This document shows, one piece after another, positions 48,599 to 54,981 of a stretch of 64,000 nucleotides of DNA (its first letter is position 1; each line of letters opens with the position of its first letter). The stretch covers positions 1-64,000 of the forward strand of contig NZ_BAJT01000006.1 in the NCBI RefSeq assembly GCF_000613845.1, in the 5' to 3' direction. Below the pieces are notes generated by a model. It was not told the origin of the DNA. It ran no database searches and saw only the letters and a list, made by a program, of their open reading frames with translations. The position numbers and the translations under genes are program-made. The stretch is from Asaia astilbis JCM 15831. GTDB lineage: Bacteria; Pseudomonadota; Alphaproteobacteria; Acetobacterales; Acetobacteraceae.

Positions 48599-50041
48599 AT
48601 GCAAAACCAAGCGCTCAGTGATCTCACGAAGCAGGTTCACGCCGATCTTGAGAAAATTGCCTATGCCTCCGGCCCATGGGTGTCGTCTGTGGTTACCCAT
48701 AAGGGAGAGCCGGTTCTGGATGTTGCTGTCATCGGGGGCGGGCAGGGCGGGCTAGCGTCCTGCTTCGCGCTTCGGCGTATCGGTGTTCATAATGTGCGTG
48801 TGTTCGAGCGCGCTCGGGAAGGTAAGGCCGGGCCCTGGGTCACCTTTGCCCGCATGATCACCCTGCGCACCCCCAAGCATGTGACGGGGCCGGATCTCGG
48901 TATCCCCTCACTGACCCCGCGTTCCTGGTTCGAGGCACGCTATGGGAAGGAAGCCTGGATGTCGCTTGGCAAGATCGATCGTCGCGATTGGCAGGCCTAT
49001 CTCGACTGGTATCGCACCACCCTTGCACTCCCTGTTGCGCATGATCGCGAGCTGGTGGAGGTGGTCTGGCAGGACGGGCTGCTCCACCTGACATTCCGCG
49101 CGCAGAATGGTGAGACCGAGCAGGTCTGGGCACGACGTCTCGTTCTGGCGACGGGGATTGAGGGGAGCGGCTCGTGGCACGTTCCCGACTTCATCCGCGA
49201 TGCCGTGCCTGCACATCTTTACGCCCATACGCATCAGGACATCGATTTCGAGGCGTTGCGTGGCAAGCGGGTCGGGGTGCTTGGCGGAGGGGCATCGGCT
49301 TTCGATAATGCAGCTACAGCGCTGGAAGCCGGGGCGGCTTCCGTCTCTGTCTGCATCCGTCGCAAGACGTTGCCCCGCATTAATCCCTATCGCTGGATGG
49401 AAAACGCAGGCTTTCTCGGCCATTTTCCGTCTTTGCCGGATCTGACACGCTGGCGCTTCATGCGTCGTATCTTCGATCTCAATCAGCCGCCCCCGCAGGA
49501 TACGTTCTGGCGGTGCAGCCGTCATGATGGGTTCAGTTTCCACGGTGATACGCCCTGGCTCGATGCGCGGTGCGAAGGGGAAACCATCGTCGTGACGACC
49601 CCGCATGGGGATATGCAGTTCGATTATCTGATTATCGGTACGGGGTTCGTTATCGATTTTACGAAGCGGCCGGAGACAGCCGGTTTTGCGTCCAACATCG
49701 CCTTGTGGGGCGATCGCTTCTCTGCGCCTGAGGGGGAGGAAAGCGCTGTGCTGACTTCTTACCCTTATCTCAGCCCGCAAAGTCAGTTTTTGCCGCGTGA
49801 CCCCAGCCATCCCGATGCGGCGATGCTGGCAGCGATCTATAATTTCACCTTTGCGGCAACGCCGAGCATGGGTCTGTCCGGTGCGTCGATCAGCGGGATG
49901 CGTTACGGCGTTGATCGTCTCGCACGCTCGATCGCGTGCGATCTCTTCGTGCAGGACGGCGAAAAACATCTTGAGAGTCTGCTTTCTTACGATGCAGAAG
50001 AACTCATCAGCCTTGGTCGCGAGGAAGAGACGCAAGCATGA
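48599..50041 (+). CDS. FAD/NAD(P)-binding oxidoreductase (flavin monooxygenase-like) of the purine operon
   Basis: A 480-aa flavoprotein. The FAD Rossmann motif Gly-Gly-Gly-Gln-Gly-Gly is at residues 46-51 and a second nucleotide motif Gly-Gly-Gly-Ala-Ser-Ala-Phe-Asp-Asn near residue 225. This two-domain layout is that of class B flavin monooxygenases, not the single-Rossmann class A urate hydroxylase HpxO. A further Gly-Thr-Gly-Phe segment sits near residue 350. It overlaps the DUF4089 gene by four bases. Because the operon encodes the steps after urate oxidation but no known uricase is visible, this is a candidate for that oxidation or another purine-ring step. This is not shown by sequence. 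Confidence 0.8.
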   Translation: MQNQALSDLTKQVHADLEKIAYASGPWVSSVVTHKGEPVLDVAVIGGGQGGLASCFALRRIGVHNVRVFERAREGKAGPWVTFARMITLRTPKHVTGPDLGIPSLTPRSWFEARYGKEAWMSLGKIDRRDWQAYLDWYRTTLALPVAHDRELVEVVWQDGLLHLTFRAQNGETEQVWARRLVLATGIEGSGSWHVPDFIRDAVPAHLYAHTHQDIDFEALRGKRVGVLGGGASAFDNAATALEAGAASVSVCIRRKTLPRINPYRWMENAGFLGHFPSLPDLTRWRFMRRIFDLNQPPPQDTFWRCSRHDGFSFHGDTPWLDARCEGETIVVTTPHGDMQFDYLIIGTGFVIDFTKRPETAGFASNIALWGDRFSAPEGEESAVLTSYPYLSPQSQFLPRDPSHPDAAMLAAIYNFTFAATPSMGLSGASISGMRYGVDRLARSIACDLFVQDGEKHLESLLSYDAEELISLGREEETQA

Positions 50042-50211
50042 CGGCAGAAGAGTGTCTGGCAGCCCGTGCGGCTGCACTCGATCTGATTGTTCCGGAAGAA
50101 TATCGTTTCGAGATCTTGCGCAATCTCGCCCTGATTGCCGAATATGAAGCGCTCGTCAGCGCGATCGAGCTGCCGGAGCGGCTTGAGCCTGCTTTCGAGT
50201 ATCGTCCATGA
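50038..50211 (+). CDS. DUF4089 small protein (AtzG/HpxX-like)
   Basis: A 57-aa protein. The composition and pattern (Ala-Ala-Leu-Asp-Leu, Val-Pro-Glu-Glu-Tyr-Arg, then a helical stretch and Leu-Glu-Pro-Ala-Phe-Glu-Tyr-Arg-Pro at the end) match the DUF4089/HpxX/AtzG family. AtzG is a small partner that stabilises the amidase AtzE. Overlaps on both sides (ATGA with the flavoprotein and ATGA with the amidase) support translation. Its position directly before an AtzE-family amidase is as expected. Confidence 0.85.
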   Translation: MTAEECLAARAAALDLIVPEEYRFEILRNLALIAEYEALVSAIELPERLEPAFEYRP

Positions 50212-51533
50212 GGGCTGTCGAGATCAGCCGCGCAGTGCGCGCGGGTGAAATTTCGGCAGTCTCGGCTATCGAAGCCAGTCTCGCGCGGGTGAAGACCCGC
50301 GATGGCACGGTCAACGCTGTCACGAGGCTCCTGTCGGAACGCGCCCTAGAGCAGGCGCGCAGGATCGATGGACTGGTCGCCAGAGGGCAAGACCCCGGCC
50401 CTCTGGCGGGGGTGCCTTTCGGGATCAAGGACCTTTTCGACGTCGAGGGGCTGGTGACCACGGCAGGATCCAGAGTCCTGCGCGAGATGCCGCCCGCGAC
50501 GCAGGATGCAGTTCTGGTGCGCCGCCTTGTGGAAGCAGGTGCCATACCGCTTGCGACGACAAATATGGATGAATTTGCCTACGGGTTTGCCACAGATAAC
50601 GCGCATCACGGTCTGACTCGAAACCCCCATGATACAGACCGTCTCGCTGGAGGCTCCTCGGGTGGATCGGCGGCGGGTGTGGCCGCTGGGTATTTTCCGT
50701 TGTCTCTGGGCTCGGATACGAATGGCTCGATCCGGGTGCCTGCGTCGCTCTGTGGTGTCTGGGGGCTACGGGCAACCCAGAATCGCCTCTCGACGGAGGG
50801 CTCTTTTCCCTTTGTGGCCAGCCTCGACACAGTAGGGCCCTTCACTGCCAGTGCTGCCGATCTGCGCGCGGTGGTCGAGGCGGTGACGGGGGAGCGACTG
50901 CCTCCCGTCGAGACAGGATCGTTGCGGCTGGCCCGTCTGATCGGCTGGTTCGCGTCGGATCTCTCCACGGAAATGGCTCAGGCTTTGAGCGAGTTCTGTC
51001 ACGCGTTGAAGATCGTCAGAGAAGTGGACGTGCCTGATGTGGCTGCTGCGCGCGCGGCGGCTTTTGTCATCAGCGCCTCGGAGGGGGGATCGCTCCATCT
51101 GGAGCGTTTGCGAGATCAGGCCGTGCTTTACGATCCAGCTGTGCGGGACCGCCTTTTGGCGGGCGCGCTCGTTCCGGCACCGAGTGTGTTCCGGGCTCAT
51201 CGGGTTCGGCGGCATTTTCGGTCGAAGATGCATGAGGCGTTTCGCGACGCGGATCTTCTGATCGCGCCTGCAGTCACTGGGGAAGCGCCTCTTTGCGACA
51301 ACCCAACTCTCATGATCGGCGGAAAAGCCGTTCCGGCGCGCGCCAATCTGGGAATTTATACCCAGCCTTTGACACTGGCCGGTTTCCCTGTCCTGACCGT
51401 CCCGCTTCACGTGTCCGGATTACCGCTTGGGGTGCAGGTCGTCGCGCCGCCGGGTCGCGAGGATCGGTTGATTGCGTTTGGCGAGGCTCTGGAGCAATCG
51501 GGTCTCGCTCGCTCGCGAATTCTGGAGGATTGA
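50208..51533 (+). CDS. AtzE/HpxY-family amidase
   Basis: A 441-aa amidase-signature hydrolase. The Ser-cis-Ser-Lys triad is visible: Lys in Gly-Ile-Lys-Asp-Leu-Phe-Asp at about residue 74, cis-Ser in Gly-Gly-Ser-Ser-Gly-Gly-Ser at about 148-154 and the nucleophile in Ser-Asp-Thr-Asn-Gly-Ser-Ile-Arg at about 174. The Asn in that motif, together with the adjacent DUF4089 gene, points to the AtzE group. In Klebsiella the hpxXY pair belongs to oxalurate use. The gene ends overlapping the next start (TGATG). Confidence 0.88.
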   Translation: MRAVEISRAVRAGEISAVSAIEASLARVKTRDGTVNAVTRLLSERALEQARRIDGLVARGQDPGPLAGVPFGIKDLFDVEGLVTTAGSRVLREMPPATQDAVLVRRLVEAGAIPLATTNMDEFAYGFATDNAHHGLTRNPHDTDRLAGGSSGGSAAGVAAGYFPLSLGSDTNGSIRVPASLCGVWGLRATQNRLSTEGSFPFVASLDTVGPFTASAADLRAVVEAVTGERLPPVETGSLRLARLIGWFASDLSTEMAQALSEFCHALKIVREVDVPDVAAARAAAFVISASEGGSLHLERLRDQAVLYDPAVRDRLLAGALVPAPSVFRAHRVRRHFRSKMHEAFRDADLLIAPAVTGEAPLCDNPTLMIGGKAVPARANLGIYTQPLTLAGFPVLTVPLHVSGLPLGVQVVAPPGREDRLIAFGEALEQSGLARSRILED

Positions 51534-53110
51534 TGCTTTTCAGTGCGCGATCGCGAAAGGGGATGGTCACAGCCCCCCATCATCTCGCCGCGCAGGCGGG
51601 AAGAGACATCCTCAAAGCGGGTGGCAATGCCGTAGAGGCTGCGGTTTCCGTCGCAGCGACGCTTTCCGTTGTCTATCCGCACATGACCGGCCTTGGCGGC
51701 GACGGCTTTTGGCTGATCCGCCGCCCAGATGGGGCCATGCTGGCGATCGATGCCTGCGGTAGACTGGCGCAGAGCGCTGGGCCTGAGCTGTATCAGGGGC
51801 TTGATGCCGTGCCATGGCGCGGGGGACTTGCTGCGAATACGGTGGCCGGAACGGTCGCAGGCTGGAACCGCGCCCTGGCCTATGCAGGCGGAAACCTGCC
51901 TCTGACCACCTTGCTCGCCGATGCCATCGATCATGCTGAATCCGGCATGGTGGTGACCGAGAGTATGGCAGGTTTGATGGCGGCTCATCTCGGCACACTC
52001 AACTACATGCCGAATTTCGGTTCGTTGTTTCTTCCGGCGGGCGACATGCCGATTGCCGGAAGCGTCCATCGCAATCCGGCTTTGGCGCGGACGCTCAAAA
52101 GACTGGCGACTGCGGGCTTGGGCGATTTCTATCATGGGAAACTGGCCGATCTGATCGCAGCGGAACTGGCTGCCTGCGGCTCGCCTGTCAGTCTCGATGA
52201 TCTGAACCGCCATGACGTTGTGGCGGGCGCGCCTCTCGAAACGATGCTGCACCATGGCCGGTTTTTCAACGTCGCGCCGCCTACTCAGGGGGCGGCTTCC
52301 CTGCTTATTCTTGCCCTTGCCGAGCGGCTTGGCGTGCAGGGCGCGGATACGGTCGAGGATATCCATCGCTGGGTAGAAGCCACGAAGGCTGCCTTCATCT
52401 GGCGCGATCGTGAAATTGCTGATCCTGCAATCATGCGAATTTCTCCCCAGACGCTCCTTTCCGACCCGGCAGAGCTTGATCGTCTCGCGGCTTCGATCGA
52501 TCTGACACGGGCTTCTCCCTGGCCGCATGAAGCACAGCAGGGCGATACGACCTGGTTCGGCGTCATGGACTCCGAAGGCTGGGCCGTCAGTATGATCCAG
52601 AGCCTCTACTTCGAATTCGGTTCGGGCGTGGTGCTGCCTGAAACCGGGCTGGTCTGGCAGAACCGGGGCTCGAGTTTCGAGCTGAAACAGGGCGGATTGC
52701 GAAGCCTCGTTCCCGGTCGCAAACCCTTCCACACGCTCAATCCGGCGATGGCCGCCCTGAATGATGGCAGCTTGCTGGCCTATGGCACGATGGGCGGAGA
52801 AGGGCAGCCGCAGACGCAGGCGGCCATCATTGCCCGGAATGTCATCGCAGGGCTCAGCCTGCAGGAAGCCATCACGGCACCGCGCTGGCTGCTGGGCCGG
52901 ACATGGGGTGAGACGAGCACGACGCTGAAGATGGAAACCCGCTTTGCTCCCGAGATCTTCGACGGGTTGAGCGCTTTGGGTCACGACGTCGAGGGGCTGA
53001 CTCCTTTCGCGACGGCGATGGGTCACGCGGGCGCAATACGGCGGTATGAGGACGGCACGATGGAGGGCGCCACCGATCCGCGCAGCGATGGCGGTGTCGC
53101 AGCACTCTGA
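51533..53110 (+). CDS. Gamma-glutamyltransferase-fold hydrolase, HpxW-like (oxamate amidohydrolase)
   Basis: A 525-aa Ntn-hydrolase that should self-cleave into two subunits. The nucleophile is expected at the Thr pair in Gln-Gly-Asp-Thr-Thr-Trp-Phe at about 339-340. The N-terminal Met-Thr-Gly-Leu-Gly-Gly-Asp-Gly-Phe near residue 51 and Gly-Gly-Glu-Gly-Gln-Pro-Gln in the small subunit are family motifs. No signal peptide is visible, so it is cytoplasmic, unlike classical periplasmic GGT. In Klebsiella HpxW cleaves oxamate to oxalate and ammonia, and position beside hpxXY-like genes supports that role. A ctggagg site precedes ATG 51533. Confidence 0.85.
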   Translation: MLFSARSRKGMVTAPHHLAAQAGRDILKAGGNAVEAAVSVAATLSVVYPHMTGLGGDGFWLIRRPDGAMLAIDACGRLAQSAGPELYQGLDAVPWRGGLAANTVAGTVAGWNRALAYAGGNLPLTTLLADAIDHAESGMVVTESMAGLMAAHLGTLNYMPNFGSLFLPAGDMPIAGSVHRNPALARTLKRLATAGLGDFYHGKLADLIAAELAACGSPVSLDDLNRHDVVAGAPLETMLHHGRFFNVAPPTQGAASLLILALAERLGVQGADTVEDIHRWVEATKAAFIWRDREIADPAIMRISPQTLLSDPAELDRLAASIDLTRASPWPHEAQQGDTTWFGVMDSEGWAVSMIQSLYFEFGSGVVLPETGLVWQNRGSSFELKQGGLRSLVPGRKPFHTLNPAMAALNDGSLLAYGTMGGEGQPQTQAAIIARNVIAGLSLQEAITAPRWLLGRTWGETSTTLKMETRFAPEIFDGLSALGHDVEGLTPFATAMGHAGAIRRYEDGTMEGATDPRSDGGVAAL

Positions 53111-53150
53111 CCCTGAATTTGAAGATGACTGACCGGATGAAAGATCACGC

Positions 53151-54047
53151 ATGACACAAGACTATCCACGCGATCTGGCGGGCTATGGCGCCCATCCTCC
53201 TGAGGCCAATTGGCCGAACAAGGCTCGCATCGCGGTTCAGTTTGTGTTGAATTACGAGGAGGGCGCAGAGAACAGCGTTCTCCATGGCGATGCGGGTTCG
53301 GAGGCTTTTCTCTCTGAAATGGTCGGTACCCGTCCGATCATCGGGGCACGCTGCATGCAGATGGAAAGCCTCTACGAATACGGGTCACGCGCCGGGTTCT
53401 GGCGTTTGCATCGTTTATTCACCGGGGCAGGTCTGCCTCTGACCGTTTTTGGTGTCGCAAAAGCGTTGGCCCGTAACCCCGATGCTGTTGCTGCCATGAA
53501 GTCGGCGGGATGGGAGATCGCGACGCATGGTCTGCGCTGGATCGACTATCAGGACGTACCTGAAGAAATCGAGCGCGAGCATATCCGTGAGGCCATCAGA
53601 CTGCACGAGGAAGTCACCGGTGAAGCTCCTCTGGGGTGGTATCAGGGGCGCACCAGCCCCAATACCGGGCGTCTCGTCGTGGAAGAAGGATGCTTTCTTT
53701 ACGATGCGGATTCCTACGCGGATGACCTGCCTTATTATGATCGACGCTACGGCAAGGCGCAGCTGATTGTGCCCTACACCCTCGATGTGAACGACATGAA
53801 GCTCGTCGCGCTGAACGGGTTTACGGAAGGCGAGCAGTTCTTCCGCTACCTGCGGGATACGTTCGATATGCTGTATCAGGAAGGGGGGCGCATGATGTCG
53901 ATTGGCTTGCATTGCCGTCTCGCCGGACGTCCCGCGCGCGCACTCGCCCTGAAGCGTTTTCTGGACCATGTGAAAGCCCATCAGGATGCGTGGGTTGCCA
54001 CACGTCTCGACATTGCGCGTCACTGGCTTGAGGTACACCCTGCATGA
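53151..54047 (+). CDS. puuE: Allantoinase PuuE (polysaccharide deacetylase fold)
   Basis: A 298-aa enzyme of the NodB/polysaccharide deacetylase superfamily that opens allantoin to allantoate without the zinc centre of classic allantoinases. Family marks are the N-terminal Arg-Asp-Leu-Ala-Gly-Tyr-Gly and Asn-Tyr-Glu-Glu-Gly-Ala-Glu segments, Glu-Ile-Ala-Thr-His-Gly near residue 125 and Trp-Tyr-Gln-Gly-Arg near residue 165. It starts 40 bases after the HpxW-like gene and overlaps uraD by four bases. Confidence 0.93.
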   Translation: MTQDYPRDLAGYGAHPPEANWPNKARIAVQFVLNYEEGAENSVLHGDAGSEAFLSEMVGTRPIIGARCMQMESLYEYGSRAGFWRLHRLFTGAGLPLTVFGVAKALARNPDAVAAMKSAGWEIATHGLRWIDYQDVPEEIEREHIREAIRLHEEVTGEAPLGWYQGRTSPNTGRLVVEEGCFLYDADSYADDLPYYDRRYGKAQLIVPYTLDVNDMKLVALNGFTEGEQFFRYLRDTFDMLYQEGGRMMSIGLHCRLAGRPARALALKRFLDHVKAHQDAWVATRLDIARHWLEVHPA

Positions 54048-54538
54048 TCCACGCAGAAACGCGTGAAGCGTTTGTCGAGCGTTTTGGCGCGATTTACGAG
54101 CACACCCCCTGGATCGTCGAGGCGGTCTGGCCTCAGGCCCCTTTTGTCGATGCACAAACCATGATCGGCGCCACGTCGAAGATCATCCGCGCTGCTGGTG
54201 AGGAACGGCAGAGAGCGCTGGTCAAGGCTCATCCCGAGCTGGCGGGGAAATTCGGGATCGATCCCGACCTAGGGGCACTTTCTGCCGCAGAGCAGGAGGG
54301 GGCAGGGCTGGATCGCCTGAGCGAGGCCGAGTTTGTCGCCTTTCGTGCGTTGAATGACGCGTATCAGGCACGTTTCGATATGCCCTTCGTCATCTGTGTG
54401 CGACAGGCTACAAAAGAACGCATGCGACAGGAAATCGAACGCCGTCTCCTCCAGAGTTCTGAGGCCGAACTGGCCGAGGCGCTCGACCAGATTGACCAGA
54501 TCGCCCTGTTACGTCTGAAGGACAAGATATCGCCATGA
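54044..54538 (+). CDS. uraD: 2-oxo-4-hydroxy-4-carboxy-5-ureidoimidazoline decarboxylase
   Basis: A 164-aa helical enzyme producing (S)-allantoin from OHCU. The catalytic His is in Ala-His-Pro-Glu-Leu-Ala at about residue 63, the Glu-Gln pair near residues 83-84 (Ala-Ala-Glu-Gln-Glu-Gly-Ala-Gly-Leu), and the Phe-Val-Ile-Cys-Val-Arg strand near 115. It overlaps puuE and uraH by four bases each. Confidence 0.93.
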   Translation: MIHAETREAFVERFGAIYEHTPWIVEAVWPQAPFVDAQTMIGATSKIIRAAGEERQRALVKAHPELAGKFGIDPDLGALSAAEQEGAGLDRLSEAEFVAFRALNDAYQARFDMPFVICVRQATKERMRQEIERRLLQSSEAELAEALDQIDQIALLRLKDKISP

Positions 54539-54867
54539 CAACGCTTTCGACCCATGTTCTCGATACATCAGCTGGCCGACCGGCAGCCGGAATGGCCGTT
54601 ACGCTGCTCAAGGGCGATGAAGAGCTTTTTTCGGGCGTGACAGATGAAGACGGGCGTTGCCCAGCGCTCAAAGAAGTCGAGGTTACTGCGGGTGCGCATG
54701 TGCTGCGCTTCGAGGTTGCAGCTTACTTCAGGGCGCGCGAGCTTGATCTTCCTGAACCGCCTTTTCTCGATGTCGTGCAGATCGATTTCGGTATGACGGA
54801 GACCGGGCATTATCACGTGCCGTTGCTCGTCTCCCCCTTCGGCTACTCCACCTATCGCGGGAGCTGA
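54535..54867 (+). CDS. uraH: Hydroxyisourate hydrolase (transthyretin-like)
   Basis: A 110-aa beta-sandwich enzyme hydrolysing 5-hydroxyisourate, the direct product of urate oxidation. It has the N-terminal Leu-Ser-Thr-His-Val-Leu-Asp motif with catalytic His 7, Gly-Arg-Pro-Ala, a central Phe-Arg region and the diagnostic C-terminal Tyr-Arg-Gly-Ser. It is the last gene of the operon and is followed by a long hairpin terminator. Confidence 0.95.
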   Translation: MTTLSTHVLDTSAGRPAAGMAVTLLKGDEELFSGVTDEDGRCPALKEVEVTAGAHVLRFEVAAYFRARELDLPEPPFLDVVQIDFGMTETGHYHVPLLVSPFGYSTYRGS

Positions 54868-54908
54868 TGCGCGATCGCTGAAATCACCGGTAGCAAGTAT
54901 CCGGTCGT

Positions 54909-54949
54909 AAAGAAGGCGGGAAGGGGTTCGACCCTTTCCCGCCTTCTTT
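54909..54949. terminator. Bidirectional terminator of the purine operon and second TonB receptor
   Basis: An 18-bp stem with one G-U pair and a five-base loop, flanked by A3 and T3. It lies between the convergent uraH and receptor genes. Confidence 0.9.
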
Positions 54950-54981
54950 GTTGACGCGGCGATCAGACCGCGTCGGAATGA

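Noticed and set aside
48908-50077. A 389-codon minus-strand frame opposite the flavoprotein gene.
   Set aside because: It is a shadow of the well-supported plus-strand gene; low-complexity Arg/Pro-rich content and no motifs.
51407-53152. A 581-codon open frame on the minus strand opposite the amidase and HpxW-like genes.
   Set aside because: It is an antisense shadow caused by GC-rich codon bias; it matches no family, while the plus strand carries complete, motif-bearing genes.
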